A stretch of DNA of 33,913 nucleotides. Source: Gemmatimonadota bacterium. Lineage in GTDB: Bacteria; Gemmatimonadota; Gemmatimonadetes; Gemmatimonadales; GWC2-71-9. The stretch is from contig JAJCZW010000189.1 in NCBI GenBank assembly GCA_029262155.1, forward strand, positions 1 through 33,913, in the 5' to 3' direction. This document shows positions 19,543 to 29,879 of this stretch, piece after piece (positions within the stretch are counted from its first letter, which is position 1; each line of letters begins with the position of its first letter). A model generated the notes under the pieces. It did not search any database and was not told where the DNA came from. It was given only the letters and a program-made list of their open reading frames with translations. A program made the position numbers and the translations under genes.

Positions 19543-21129
19543 ATGCGGATGTCCCTCCGGCGGCTCCTCCTGCCCCTTCTTCCGACCCTTCTTCTCCCAA
19601 CGTTCCTGGGCGCGAGCCAAGACCTCTCGGGGCTCAAACGCGAGGTGCAGGAGGAGGTTGGCCGGATGCAGCAGTTCACCCAACAGATGGTGGATCAGAT
19701 CTTCAGTTTCGGCGAGCTGGGGTTCCAGGAAGTGGAGACCTCGCGGTACCTGGTGCGGATATTACGGGAACATGGCTTCACCGTGGAAGAGGGAGTAGGC
19801 GGGATGCCGACCGCCTGGGTGGCAACCTGGGGTGCGGGCAAACCGGTCATTGCCTTGGGGAGCGATATCGATGGGATCCCGCAGGCATCGCAGAAGCCCG
19901 GAGTTGCTTACCGCGAACCGCTGGTCGAAGGCGCGCCGGGGCACGGAGAAGGCCATAACTCCGGTCAGGCGGTGGTGGTCACGGCGGCGATCGCGGTTAA
20001 ACAGCTTATGGAACGTGAGAAGATCGCCGGGACACTCAAGATCTTTCCTGGTGTGGCTGAAGAGCAGGTCGGCGGGAAGGCACATCTCATTCGAGCCGGC
20101 GTGTTCCGCGATGTGGACGCCGCGATCTTTGCCCATGTCGCCTCGAACATGCGGACTTCCTACGCCAACGAAGGGGGGAGTGGGCTCATCAGCGTCCAGT
20201 TTTCCTTCTTGGGTGAGACAGCCCACGCCGCCGGGGCCCCCTGGCGTGGGAGGAGCGCCTTGGATGCTGTCGAGTTGATGGATATCGGGTGGAACTTCCG
20301 CCGCGAACATATCCGGATCAATGCGCGTTCCCATTACGTGATTACCGACGGCGGCGATCAGCCCAATGTCGTCCCCCGAACGGCCACGGTCTGGTATTTC
20401 TTCCGCGAGATCACCTACCCCCGAATCAAGGCGCTGTTCGAGACCGGCCAGGAGGTGGCCCGCGGGGCAGCGATGATGACGGGGACAACGTTGGACAAAG
20501 TTCGAGTTGTGGGTGCCGCTTGGCCCCGGCATTTCAATAAACCGATCGCACTCGCCATGGACGCCAACATCCAAGCGGTTGGCTTACCGGCGTGGGACGA
20601 GAAGGACCAGGCGCTGGCCAAAGCGGTGCAGACCGAACTTGGTGTCGAACCGAAGGGGCTCGAAACCGAACTCGACTCCTTGAATCGCGGCATACCAGAT
20701 GACAAGAATACCGGCGGCGGCTCCGACGACATCGGCGACGTCTCCTGGAATGTGCCGACCGTGACCCTCCGCTACCCGGCCAATATTCCGAACCTCCCCG
20801 GTCACCACTGGTCCAACGCGATCGCGATGGCCACGCCGATCGCGCATAAGGGGTCGACCGCTGGCGCCCAGGTCGCGGCGATGACCATCCTCGATCTGAT
20901 GTTGACACCGGCGTTGGTCGATAGTGCGTGGGGATATTTCCGCGAGGTGCAAACCAAGGATCAACAGTACGAACCGTTGATTCGGCCGGAGGACCAACCG
21001 GCGCTCGATCTGAATCGAGGGATCATGGCCAAGTACCGCGAGCAGATGCGTCCGCTCTACTTCGATTCGACCCGGTACCAGACCTACCTGGAGCAGCTAG
21101 GGATTACGTATCCCACGATTCGACAGTAA
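19543..21129 (+). CDS. M20 family amidohydrolase/peptidase (AbgB-like), secreted
   Basis: Signal peptide; 'VIALGSDIDGIPQASQKPGVAYREPLVEGAPGHGEGHNSGQAV', 'AEEQVGGKAHLIRAG', 'GGSDDIGDVSWNVPTVTLRYP'. Confidence 0.92.
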   Translation: MRMSLRRLLLPLLPTLLLPTFLGASQDLSGLKREVQEEVGRMQQFTQQMVDQIFSFGELGFQEVETSRYLVRILREHGFTVEEGVGGMPTAWVATWGAGKPVIALGSDIDGIPQASQKPGVAYREPLVEGAPGHGEGHNSGQAVVVTAAIAVKQLMEREKIAGTLKIFPGVAEEQVGGKAHLIRAGVFRDVDAAIFAHVASNMRTSYANEGGSGLISVQFSFLGETAHAAGAPWRGRSALDAVELMDIGWNFRREHIRINARSHYVITDGGDQPNVVPRTATVWYFFREITYPRIKALFETGQEVARGAAMMTGTTLDKVRVVGAAWPRHFNKPIALAMDANIQAVGLPAWDEKDQALAKAVQTELGVEPKGLETELDSLNRGIPDDKNTGGGSDDIGDVSWNVPTVTLRYPANIPNLPGHHWSNAIAMATPIAHKGSTAGAQVAAMTILDLMLTPALVDSAWGYFREVQTKDQQYEPLIRPEDQPALDLNRGIMAKYREQMRPLYFDSTRYQTYLEQLGITYPTIRQ

Positions 21130-21137
21130 ACCGTGAC

Positions 21138-21165
21138 TGTCATCCCGAGCCGAAGGCGAGGGATC
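21138..21165. repeat. Dispersed hairpin repeat of the 'GTCATCCCGAGCCGAAGGCGAGGGATCT' type
   Basis: ATCCC-GA-GCC-GAA-GGC-GA-GGGAT self-complementary with tandem G.A mismatches; translation HPEPKARDL seen in a spurious ORF. Single copy in this window. Confidence 0.6.
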
Positions 21166-21204
21166 TCCCGGTCCTCTTCCTGTGCCGGATGCCGGGGCTC
21201 GTCA

Positions 21205-21278
21205 TGCGCCCTGAGGGACTCGAACCCCCAACCCCCAGATCCGAAGTCTGGTGCTCTATCCAGTTGAGCTAAGGACGC
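21205..21278 (-). tRNA. tRNA-Arg (anticodon UCG)
   Basis: Minus-strand GCGTCCTTAGCTCAACTGGATAGAGCACCAGACTTCGGATCTGGGGGTTGGGGGTTCGAGTCCCTCAGGGCGCA folds as a cloverleaf: acceptor GCGTCCT/AGGGCGC, anticodon stem CCAGA/TCTGG with loop CTTCGGA, T-loop GTTCGAGTC. No encoded CCA. Confidence 0.95.
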
Positions 21279-21339
21279 AAACCGGGGAGAAATCTCTGCG
21301 GAGTGAGGCGAGAAGGCAAACCCGTCCCGGGAGGGAAGG

Positions 21340-22401
21340 TTAAAGCCACCCCTTCTTGTGGAAGTACCTGAGCATCACCCCACCCACCGTCAGGAGAACT
21401 CCCCACAGCACGTAATACCCATACTTATAGCGAAACTCGGGCACGTTATCGAAGTTGGTTCCGTACACTCCGACGATAAAGGTGAGCGGGATGAAGATCG
21501 CGGCGAAGATCGTGAGCACCTTCATGATCTCGTTCAGGTTGGTGCCAACCGCCGTCCGGTAGGTATTGAGCTGATCGGTCAGCATATCCCGATAGGTGTC
21601 AACAGCCTCCGCCGCTTGGGTCGCGATGTCCTGCAGATCCCGCAGAAAAGGAGAGGTCTGGTCTTCGATCAAATCCGAGTCGGCCCGCGCAAACAGCTGA
21701 ATCGCTTCCCGGGCCGGCCGGATCATTTTGCGGAGGTAGTTCATCTCACATTTATAGGTCGTAATCTTTTCCAAGACCTCGTGATTGGCGCCGGTGAGGA
21801 TCTCTTCTTCCAGATCCTCCACCCGCTCACCGAGCCGCTCGACGACCGCGATGTATTGATCGACCACCGTGTCCAGCAACGCGTAGGCGAGATAATCACT
21901 GCCCCAGGTACGAATCCTCCCTTGACGATTGCGGAGCCGCTCTCGTACCGGCTCGAAGACGTCGCCCACTCGCTCCTGGAAGGTGATGACCCAGCGGTCT
22001 CCCAGCAGCACGCTCAACTGCTCGGCGATGATCCCCTTCTTCTCCTCCTGATCAAAGCGGAGCATCTTGACCACCAGAAACAGCACTTGGCCGCCGTCGA
22101 CGAAGGCGGGACGCTGCCCCGTATTGAGGACATCCTCCAGAATGAGGGAGTGGATGCCAAACCGATCGCCGATCTGATGAAGCACGGTGGCGTCGTGAAG
22201 GCCGTCGACATTGATCCAGGTGACCCCGCCGTCCGGCGCGGGGAGGTCCGCGATCGAGGTATGCTCGGTCTCCTCCATCGTCTCTGAGGTGTAGGCAATA
22301 CGGCGGATACGAGTCTGGTCCATCCGATGCTCCCCGATGAAGACGAGCGACCCGGGGACAGCCCCGATCCGTTTATCAGTTCCGCGGAGAAAACGCGCCA
22401 T
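21340..22401 (-). CDS. corA: CorA family magnesium/cobalt transporter
   Basis: C-terminal 'MKVLTIFAAIFIPLTFIVGVYGTNFDNVPEFRYKYGYYVLWGVLL' with the GxN-type motif (YGTNF); start ATG 22401 rather than the extended track ORF. Confidence 0.95.
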   Translation of the reverse strand: MARFLRGTDKRIGAVPGSLVFIGEHRMDQTRIRRIAYTSETMEETEHTSIADLPAPDGGVTWINVDGLHDATVLHQIGDRFGIHSLILEDVLNTGQRPAFVDGGQVLFLVVKMLRFDQEEKKGIIAEQLSVLLGDRWVITFQERVGDVFEPVRERLRNRQGRIRTWGSDYLAYALLDTVVDQYIAVVERLGERVEDLEEEILTGANHEVLEKITTYKCEMNYLRKMIRPAREAIQLFARADSDLIEDQTSPFLRDLQDIATQAAEAVDTYRDMLTDQLNTYRTAVGTNLNEIMKVLTIFAAIFIPLTFIVGVYGTNFDNVPEFRYKYGYYVLWGVLLTVGGVMLRYFHKKGWL

Positions 22402-22534
22402 GCAGGTTCCTGGCTGAGGGTAACGGAGTTTGGGCTCGGTGCCTGGAGGATGCAAGGACCCTGCGGCGTCGGTCGGATCGTGTAGATTTGAGTCTTCCCA
22501 GCGTTTCCCCAGACGGACCCACAAGGAGTCTTCC

Positions 22535-24244
22535 GTGCGTTTCCGTACTCTGTCCCATCTGACGACCTCGGCCACTCTGATCTTGGCCTTCGCCTGTGCC
22601 CCAACCGACAACGCGGCCGATGATGCCGCCCTCGCACCCGGGCTCGCCACACTGTCGGCCGACGAGTTGCTCGGTCGGATCACGACCTTGAGTTCCGATG
22701 CCTACGGCGGCCGAGCACCCGGAACCGCCGGTGAAGACAGTGCCGTTGCCTATCTTACGCGTGAGTTCGAAGCACTCGGCCTGGCACCCGGCAACCCCGA
22801 TGGAAGTTTCATCCAGCAGGTGTCGTTGGTCGGATGGCGCGGTGAACCCAAAGCCACCTTTGCGGTCGGCGGGAAGACCATCACCCCCTCCTTTCCCGAT
22901 CAGTATGTGGCCATCTCAAGGCGCAACCAGCCGACCGTCGCCGTTGATCAGAGCGACATCGTCTTTGTCGGGTATGGGGTCGTCGCGCCGGAATACGGAT
23001 GGGATGACTACAAAGATGTGGACGTGACCGGCAAGACGATCCTGATGTTGGTGAACGACCCCGCCGTCGCCAATCCCGCCGACGGGTCTGCGGTGGACGA
23101 GTCGATGTTCAAGGGCACCGCGATGACCTACTACGGTCGGTGGACCTATAAGTATGAGATTGCCACCGAAAAGGGGGCCGCAGCCGCCATCATTATCCAC
23201 GAGACCGGCCCCGCTGGGTACCCCTGGGAAGTGGTCTCAGGGAGCTGGGGCGCGCGCGAAAACATCGATGTGAAGAGTGCCGACGGGAACGCCGGGCGGA
23301 TCCCGATCGAAGCGTGGGTCACGCTCGACCTGGCCAAGGAGATGCTGACTGACGCCGGCCTCGACTTCGATTCCCTCAAAGCGATGGCCCGAACCAAGGA
23401 GTTCCGACCGGTCGCGCTAGGCGGGACCGCCTCGTTCCAGGTGAAAAACACCTCCCGAGAGATCCAATCCCGTAATGTGGTCGCCAAACTTGAGGGAAGC
23501 GATCCCGAACTCCAAAACGAGTACGTCATCTACAGCGCCCATTGGGATCATCTGGGCACAAGCGACCAGCTGACCGGCGATAACATATTCAATGGAGCGT
23601 TAGATAACGCCACCGGGTCCGCCGGCCTGGTGCAACTTGCCAAAGCCTTCAGTGCGCTCGATCCCGCGCCCACACGTTCCATTCTCTTCCTCGCTGTGAC
23701 GGCGGAGGAGTCCGGCCTCCTCGGCGCCAAGTACTACGCAGAAAACCCGCTCTATCCGCTGGAACAGACCGTAGCCGATATCAACATGGATGGGTTGAAC
23801 CAGTGGGGACCCACCCGGGACATCGTCGTGGTAGGGTATGGGAACTCGACGCTGGATGATGTGCTCGAATCGGCAGCGGCCGCCAAGGGACGAGTGATCG
23901 TGCCAGACCCCGAACCCGAGAAGGGCTTCTTCTACCGAAGCGATCACTTCGAGTTCGCCAAGAAAGGTGTTCCCGCACTCTACACCGACGCCGGCACCGA
24001 TTTTATAGGGAAACCAGAAGGTTACGGGAAATCCAAGCGGGATGAGTACACCGAAAAAGATTACCACAAACCGTCCGATGAAGTGAAACCCGATTGGGAC
24101 CTCAGCGGTGCGATGGAAGACCTGGGCCTGCTCCTCACCGTCGGGTACCGGGTGGCGAACGGAAGCACCTGGCCGGTCTGGGAGAGGGGCACCGAGTTCA
24201 AGGCCCTCCGTGAGGCGAGTCTGCAGAAACGGGCGGCACAATGA
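22535..24244 (+). CDS. M28 family metallopeptidase (lipoprotein-like)
   Basis: '[46 protein letters not shown]...[21 protein letters not shown]'; GTG start after AAGGAG; 'FACAP' lipobox-like. Confidence 0.93.
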   Translation: MRFRTLSHLTTSATLILAFACAPTDNAADDAALAPGLATLSADELLGRITTLSSDAYGGRAPGTAGEDSAVAYLTREFEALGLAPGNPDGSFIQQVSLVGWRGEPKATFAVGGKTITPSFPDQYVAISRRNQPTVAVDQSDIVFVGYGVVAPEYGWDDYKDVDVTGKTILMLVNDPAVANPADGSAVDESMFKGTAMTYYGRWTYKYEIATEKGAAAAIIIHETGPAGYPWEVVSGSWGARENIDVKSADGNAGRIPIEAWVTLDLAKEMLTDAGLDFDSLKAMARTKEFRPVALGGTASFQVKNTSREIQSRNVVAKLEGSDPELQNEYVIYSAHWDHLGTSDQLTGDNIFNGALDNATGSAGLVQLAKAFSALDPAPTRSILFLAVTAEESGLLGAKYYAENPLYPLEQTVADINMDGLNQWGPTRDIVVVGYGNSTLDDVLESAAAAKGRVIVPDPEPEKGFFYRSDHFEFAKKGVPALYTDAGTDFIGKPEGYGKSKRDEYTEKDYHKPSDEVKPDWDLSGAMEDLGLLLTVGYRVANGSTWPVWERGTEFKALREASLQKRAAQ

Positions 24245-24768
24245 GCCGGCGCCAACTGCTCCGGCTCGCCTTCGGCCTCGTCATTGCCGGAGTTGGCACC
24301 GTGCGGGGCCTCGCTGCCCAATCCTCGGGCGGCGCGACCATTCTGTACCTCGTGCGCCATGCCGAAAAGGTCGACGCCAGTGCCGACCCCGATCTGTCGG
24401 CGAGTGGAAGGGTGCGCTCGGATGTGTTGGCCCATGTCCTGGCCGATGCAGGCCTCACGGGGATCTACAGCACCGATTTCAAGCGTACACGCCAGACGGC
24501 GGCACCGACCGCCGAGGCGCTCCATCTGCCGATCGCCTCGTACAACCCGCGAGATCTGACGGGGTTTGCGGCCCAAGTGAAAACCCAGCCCGGTCGTTTT
24601 CTCATTGTAGGACACAGCAATACCACACCGGCATTGGTGCGTGCGCTGGGCGGCGATCCGGTGCGGCCGATCCCGGATATCGAGTATGATCGGTTGTACC
24701 TGATCGTCATCCGCGATGGGACCGTGAGTTCCACGCTCCTGCGGTTCGGTGCGCCGAGCCCGTCATGA
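24241..24768 (+). CDS. Histidine phosphatase family protein (exported)
   Basis: '[61 protein letters not shown]...[11 protein letters not shown]'; ATGA overlap with M28 gene. Confidence 0.93.
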   Translation: MSRRQLLRLAFGLVIAGVGTVRGLAAQSSGGATILYLVRHAEKVDASADPDLSASGRVRSDVLAHVLADAGLTGIYSTDFKRTRQTAAPTAEALHLPIASYNPRDLTGFAAQVKTQPGRFLIVGHSNTTPALVRALGGDPVRPIPDIEYDRLYLIVIRDGTVSSTLLRFGAPSPS

Positions 24769-24785
24769 TGTAGGAGGAGGGTAGG

Positions 24786-27779
24786 GTGTGGACTCGTTTT
24801 CGACTCTCGTTGATCGTGCTCGGCGCCATAGTTGCCGCCGACGTGGGCGGGCTGGTCGCACAGACCCTCGACACCACCTTCTTCCACGAACTCCGCTGGC
24901 GGTCGATCGGGCCGTTCCGGGGGGGACGCACCAAGGCGGCGGTCGGTGTCCCCAGCCGTCCAGGTACCTTCTATATCGGCGCGACCAACGGTGGGGTCTG
25001 GAAATCGACCGACTACGGCCAGGTGTGGCGTCCGATCTTCGATGCCCAGCCGACTGGGTCGATCGGTGCGATCGCCGTGGCGCCCTCCGCGCCCGATGTG
25101 ATCTATGTTGGGAGTGGCGAAGGACTGCAGCGACCCGATCTCTCGGTGGGCGATGGGATATACAAGTCGGTGGACGGCGGGAGGAACTGGGCGCATTTGG
25201 GTTTGCGGGACGCGCAGCAGATCACCCAGATCGTCGTGCATCCCAAAGATCCCGATCATCTCTTCGTGGCGGTGTTGGGCCATCCCTACGGACCCAATGC
25301 CGAGCGGGGGCTCTATCGATCGGTGGACGGTGGGAGCAACTTCACCCGTATACTCTATCTGAACGAACACACCGGCGCGGGCGACGTCGTCCTCGATCCT
25401 ATCGACTCGAATATCATCTACGCATCACTGTGGGAGACCCGGCACGCGCCGTGGGAGAACGGCGTGTTTACCGGACCGGGAAGTGGTCTCTACAAATCGA
25501 TCGATGGAGGCACTACCTGGCGTCAGTTGACCAACGGACTGCCCACCTTCAAGGACGGATTAGGGCGTATTGGGATTACGATTGCGCCGAGCCTGCCCAG
25601 CCGGTTGTATGCCACAGTGGAGGTAGGGGGACGAGGGGAGGGGGCGGTCTATCGCTCCGATGATGCAGGTGGCACCTGGCGACGGCTTCCGGCCGACGGC
25701 CGGGTGGCCCAACGGGCCTACGACTTCGCCGAGGTGAAGGTCGACCCGCGCGACCCGAATACGGTGTATACCGGAAGCATCGTGGTCTGGAAGTCGATCG
25801 ATGGAGGACAGAGCTGGACCGCGATTCGGGGTGCCCCGGGGGGAGATGATTACCATCGGATCTGGATCGACCCGACCAGGCCCCAGGTGATGCTGATTGC
25901 GTCCGACCAGGGAGCGATTATCACGGTGAATGGTGGTGCCACCTGGAGTTCGTGGTACAACCAGCCGACTGCGCAGTTCTATCACGTCAGCACCGACAAC
26001 GCCTATCCCTATCGGGTGTGTGGTGGTCAGCAGGAGAGCGGGTCGGCCTGTGTCGCGAGTCGGGGGAACGACGGCCAGATCACCTTCCGGGAGTGGCACC
26101 CGGTTGGGGTCGAAGAGTATGGCTATGTCGCGCCGGATCCCAAGAACCCTGACATCGTGTATGGCGGGAAGGTGACCCGATACGATCGACGGACCGGACA
26201 GGTCAAGAACGTGGCGCCCAAACTCTTCCGGTCGGAAGACTATCGCACCATCCGGACGATGCCGCTGGTCTTCTCACCGATCGACTCAGTCACCCTCTAC
26301 TTCGCGTCGAATACGCTTTGGAAGACGGTGAACGGCGGGGAAGACTGGACCCGGATCAGCCCTGACCTGACGCGATCAGATTCCTCGGTGTCGCCGAGCA
26401 TCGCGCACTATGGGGACAGGCCAGAGGCGAAGTCGCATCATCCGGGGGTGATCTATACCATCGCGCCGTCGCTGGTATCGACCCGGTGGATCTGGGTGGG
26501 GACCGATGACGGATTGATTCATCTGACGAGAGATGCCGGTAGCAGCTGGACCGATGTGACCCCACCCGAGTTGGTGCCGTGGGCCAAGGTCTCGATGTTG
26601 GACGCATCGCCGTTCGACACCCTGACCGCCTATGCCGCCATCAACACGCTGCGTCTGGACGACCTCCGTCCCCATATCTATCGGACCCGGGATGGCGGAA
26701 AGAGTTGGACCCATATCACGAACGGAATTCCGGATGGTGGATCGGTCAACACCGTTAGGGCCGACCCGGTGAGGCCCGGCCTCCTCTATGCCGGCACCGA
26801 GCGCACGGTGTATGTCTCCTTCGACGACGGCGACCACTGGCTTTCGCTTCGGAACAACCTCCCCGCGACCTCGATACGAGACCTGGTGGTCAAAGACGAC
26901 GACCTGGTGATCGGCACTCACGGCCGGGGATTTTGGATCTTGGACGACGTGACCCCCCTCCGGCAGGTCAGTACCGCTACGCTCGGCGAAACCGCCCATC
27001 TCTATCGCCCTGAGCTGGCCACCCGGGTGCGCTGGAACATGAACACCGACACGCCGTTGCCCTACGGCGAACCAGCCGGCCAGAACCCCCCCGACGGTGC
27101 GGTTCTCCATTACTGGATCGGCCGGTCGGCTGCCAGAAATCGGGAGGTCACCCTCGAGATCCTGGACCGATCGGGTGTGGTCGTACGGAGGTATGCCAGC
27201 ACCGATCCGCCGGAACAGCCATTAGAGGGACAAAACGTACCCGACTACTGGGTCCGTCCGCCCCAACGCCTGCTGGCGACGCCTGGGCTCCATCGCTTTG
27301 TCTGGGATCTCCGGCACGAGCGGCCGGCGGCTCCGCGGTTCAGCTATCCGATCGCCGGCATCCCGTGGAATACAGTACCGGTGCCCAAGGGGTCGTGGGT
27401 GTTACCGGGCGAATACACTGTCCGGCTCACGGTAAGTGGCCGGCAATTGTCCCAGCCGCTGACCGTGCGGCTCGACCCCCGGGTCACCACACCCCTCACG
27501 ACGCTCCGTCGGCAGTATGCCCTCTCCCGGCAGCTGGACGGCGCAATGCGGCAGGTGGCGGAGGCGAGGGAATCGGCCGGGGCAGCGGTTCCGGCGGTGG
27601 CTCGGTATCGGGAAATCGAGCGCGACCTCACTCGGTTGCATGGGGACCTGGCGCGCCTGTTCGGGGTGGTGGAGCAGGTGGACGACCTGCCGACCACCGA
27701 GGCGCGGGCAGCGATACGGGAGCGGTTGAGTGAGGTGGAGAAGGTGCTAGAGCGGGTGAGGCGACTGGAATCCCCATGA
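24786..27779 (+). CDS. VPS10/sortilin-type BNR/Asp-box beta-propeller protein (glycosyl hydrolase-like), secreted
   Basis: Repeated 'SxDGGxxW' Asp-boxes (KSVDGGRNWAHL, RSVDGGSNFTRI, KSIDGGTTWRQL, RSDDAGGTWRRL, KSIDGGQSWTAI, RTRDGGKSWTHI). Confidence 0.93.
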   Translation: MWTRFRLSLIVLGAIVAADVGGLVAQTLDTTFFHELRWRSIGPFRGGRTKAAVGVPSRPGTFYIGATNGGVWKSTDYGQVWRPIFDAQPTGSIGAIAVAPSAPDVIYVGSGEGLQRPDLSVGDGIYKSVDGGRNWAHLGLRDAQQITQIVVHPKDPDHLFVAVLGHPYGPNAERGLYRSVDGGSNFTRILYLNEHTGAGDVVLDPIDSNIIYASLWETRHAPWENGVFTGPGSGLYKSIDGGTTWRQLTNGLPTFKDGLGRIGITIAPSLPSRLYATVEVGGRGEGAVYRSDDAGGTWRRLPADGRVAQRAYDFAEVKVDPRDPNTVYTGSIVVWKSIDGGQSWTAIRGAPGGDDYHRIWIDPTRPQVMLIASDQGAIITVNGGATWSSWYNQPTAQFYHVSTDNAYPYRVCGGQQESGSACVASRGNDGQITFREWHPVGVEEYGYVAPDPKNPDIVYGGKVTRYDRRTGQVKNVAPKLFRSEDYRTIRTMPLVFSPIDSVTLYFASNTLWKTVNGGEDWTRISPDLTRSDSSVSPSIAHYGDRPEAKSHHPGVIYTIAPSLVSTRWIWVGTDDGLIHLTRDAGSSWTDVTPPELVPWAKVSMLDASPFDTLTAYAAINTLRLDDLRPHIYRTRDGGKSWTHITNGIPDGGSVNTVRADPVRPGLLYAGTERTVYVSFDDGDHWLSLRNNLPATSIRDLVVKDDDLVIGTHGRGFWILDDVTPLRQVSTATLGETAHLYRPELATRVRWNMNTDTPLPYGEPAGQNPPDGAVLHYWIGRSAARNREVTLEILDRSGVVVRRYASTDPPEQPLEGQNVPDYWVRPPQRLLATPGLHRFVWDLRHERPAAPRFSYPIAGIPWNTVPVPKGSWVLPGEYTVRLTVSGRQLSQPLTVRLDPRVTTPLTTLRRQYALSRQLDGAMRQVAEARESAGAAVPAVARYREIERDLTRLHGDLARLFGVVEQVDDLPTTEARAAIRERLSEVEKVLERVRRLESP

Positions 27780-27854
27780 CGCTTCTCATACTACCTGTCT
27801 TGGTCCGCCGAGCGTTTCTCTTGGATCTATCTCTGGAACCTATATAGCGCGGGG

Positions 27855-29015
27855 GTGTTCAACATCATGTTTCTGTTCATTGGTTACGCGTCTGGAGTGT
27901 GGCTGAGGAGACCCAAGGCTCCCAGCGGGCTGATAGTGGCAGGGCTCATGTTCGCCGGATGTCTTCGGGGAGCAGAGCCTCAATCTTCGTCTCAGCCTGA
28001 GACCGCCCTTGACAGCGTTGTCCACATCGAATCCAGCCTGAGTGCTGTGCCAGTTGTACCGCGACTTGATACTTCAGCACTGCTCCAACCACAGCGTGTT
28101 GATATCGGAGAGGGCACCCGACTCTACGTCCTTCAGGAGGGTTCCGGGCCGGCACTCGTTCTAGTGAGCGGCGGACCCGGCAACTCCTTGCACTCCTTCC
28201 TCCCGCACTTCGAAAGCGCCGCGTCGTTTGCGCGTGTGATCTACTATGATCAGCGCGGTACTGGGCTTTCGGATTGGGTGCCAGGTCCAGCCGGCTACTC
28301 GACGGACCAAGCGGTGGACGACCTCGAGCGCCTTCGGGTTGCGCTTAATGTCGAGCGCTGGTTTGTCCTGGGCCATTCCTACGGAGGGCTCATCGCACAG
28401 TGGTACGCCATCCGCTACCCGGAGCGCCTCCTCGGCATGATTCTCGTTGGATCCTCGGTTTCGGTCGACGGAGTCGACCTCGGCGAGCGGGACTATCGCT
28501 CGGCTACGGAGCGTCGGCGGATTAGAGAGGTTTACGCCATCGACGGACAGTCAGTGGTCCCTGTCCACAGCGAGCAAGTGAATCTCACAGCGCTGCAGCG
28601 GATGATCTTCAACGGGTACTTGAACGGTGATTGGAAGCGACAGTTCTTTTTCAAGCCAACTCGTGAACGCATGGCGCAGATCGCGCGGTACGAGTGGGTC
28701 CACGATCGTGGCTACAACGGTCAGGTCCGGCAGGACGGGTTCAGCAGGAATCTGCGCGGTGTCTTCAGCGACTTCCCCATCCCTACGCTGATTGTGGAAG
28801 GGGAGTATGATGCCAACTGGGGGCGAGATAAGCCGACGTTGTTGGCGGCGGAACATCCGAACGCAAAACTCGTCAGCTTGGAGGGAGCGTCGCACTTTCC
28901 CTTTGCTGAGCAGCCGGAGGCCTTTTTCGGCCGGCTGGAGGAATTCGTCGGCGGTCGGCCGCCGGTCGACCTCACAGCCGTCATTGAGTGGAAGCGTTCG
29001 GTCGGGCAGCGATAA
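27855..29015 (+). CDS. Alpha/beta hydrolase (proline iminopeptidase-like), probable lipoprotein
   Basis: 'LVLVSGGPGNSLHSFLPHFE', 'VIYYDQRGTGLSDW', 'FVLGHSYGGLIAQWYA', 'EGEYDANWG', 'GASHFPF'; lipobox 'LMFAGC'. Exact start uncertain. Confidence 0.9.
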   Translation: MFNIMFLFIGYASGVWLRRPKAPSGLIVAGLMFAGCLRGAEPQSSSQPETALDSVVHIESSLSAVPVVPRLDTSALLQPQRVDIGEGTRLYVLQEGSGPALVLVSGGPGNSLHSFLPHFESAASFARVIYYDQRGTGLSDWVPGPAGYSTDQAVDDLERLRVALNVERWFVLGHSYGGLIAQWYAIRYPERLLGMILVGSSVSVDGVDLGERDYRSATERRRIREVYAIDGQSVVPVHSEQVNLTALQRMIFNGYLNGDWKRQFFFKPTRERMAQIARYEWVHDRGYNGQVRQDGFSRNLRGVFSDFPIPTLIVEGEYDANWGRDKPTLLAAEHPNAKLVSLEGASHFPFAEQPEAFFGRLEEFVGGRPPVDLTAVIEWKRSVGQR

Positions 29016-29345
29016 GGGACACGGCGCTCCCGAAGGGGTGTGGCAATCATTCTCCATAGAACAGATAGCCGTTCCACAGGTTACTCTGTTAGGCATCGTT
29101 GGATTCGCAGGCCCCTGCGGCATATTGTCGATAGGCTCTATGCGCGATACGTTGATTCCTTGGGGGGTGTTTGGGGGGAGCAGAGAATGCCACGCGAGGC
29201 GTATTCGTCATGCGACTTGAAGGCATTGCGAGTCACTCAGTTCGGTGAGATGCCGTTCATTCGGGAGGATGGGCTCTGGTTGGGTTCCTGAAGGCCGATC
29301 GCACAAACATGGTCGCGATGTTCGAACGTTCACTCGGCAGGAAAA

Positions 29346-29405
29346 GAGCGTGTGGGTGAGGTGGAGCAGGTGGTGGGGTGTGTGAGGTGGTTGGAGGCCA
29401 GGTAG
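29346..29405 (+). pseudogene. Possible C-terminal remnant of a second BNR propeller gene
   Basis: ERVGEVEQVVGCVRWLEAR* against ERLSEVEKVLERVRRLESP* at 27720-27779; same 60-nt length to the stop, hand-counted 41/60 identical nt. Low-complexity G/T-rich sequence, so tentative. Confidence 0.35.
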
Positions 29406-29458
29406 TGTAGATGTGGCGCTTACGGTCACGTAACCGGATACTGCGTACGGAGGTTCTA

Positions 29459-29683
29459 GTGCCCGTATATGAGAACCGAGGTGGTGACTCTGCGGTGGTC
29501 AGCCATGAGAGCACAAGTGACTCGATCACCGTCACTTTCCACGATGGCTCAACCTACGCCTACGACTACACCGCAACAGGTAGGCACGACACCGAGCAGA
29601 TGAAATCACTTGCCAGAAATGGAGAAGGACTGAACACGTATATCAGCCGATATGTAAGGAAGAGGTACGCGCGCAAACTCTAG
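29459..29683 (+). CDS. Small KTSC-like domain protein
   Basis: 'DSAVVSHESTSDSITVTFHDGSTYAYDYTATGRHDTEQMKSLARNGEGLNTYISRYVRKRYARKL'; GTG start 5 nt after GGAGG. Confidence 0.65.
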   Translation: MPVYENRGGDSAVVSHESTSDSITVTFHDGSTYAYDYTATGRHDTEQMKSLARNGEGLNTYISRYVRKRYARKL

Positions 29684-29879
29684 TGAGCCGGCGTTCGACC
29701 TCGCCCCGACCGTCGAATGGAAGCGCTCGGTCGCACGTGATACCGAACCATGCCTCCCGATAACGCATGCGGGGCTATTGCGTCCCACCGAGCCGGTGGC
29801 TCGTCTGCTTCTTGCTCATGGTTCCCTTCCTCCCTTCCGAAAATGAACGGTTCCATGCGGAGCTCCACGCCGCGGGTGG

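Noticed and set aside
20928-21272. 114-aa ORF ending in HPEPKARDL...EGLEPPTPRSEVWCSIQLS
   Set aside because: It crosses the M20 gene, the dispersed repeat and the tRNA-Arg; a known type of artefactual ORF.
21305-21340. Possible terminator around cccgtcccgggaggg downstream of corA
   Set aside because: Short, weak self-complementarity with no U-tract; not distinguishable from background in high-GC DNA.
22402-22683. N-terminal extension of the CorA ORF
   Set aside because: CorA homology starts near MARFLRG (22401); the extension overlaps the divergent M28 5' region.
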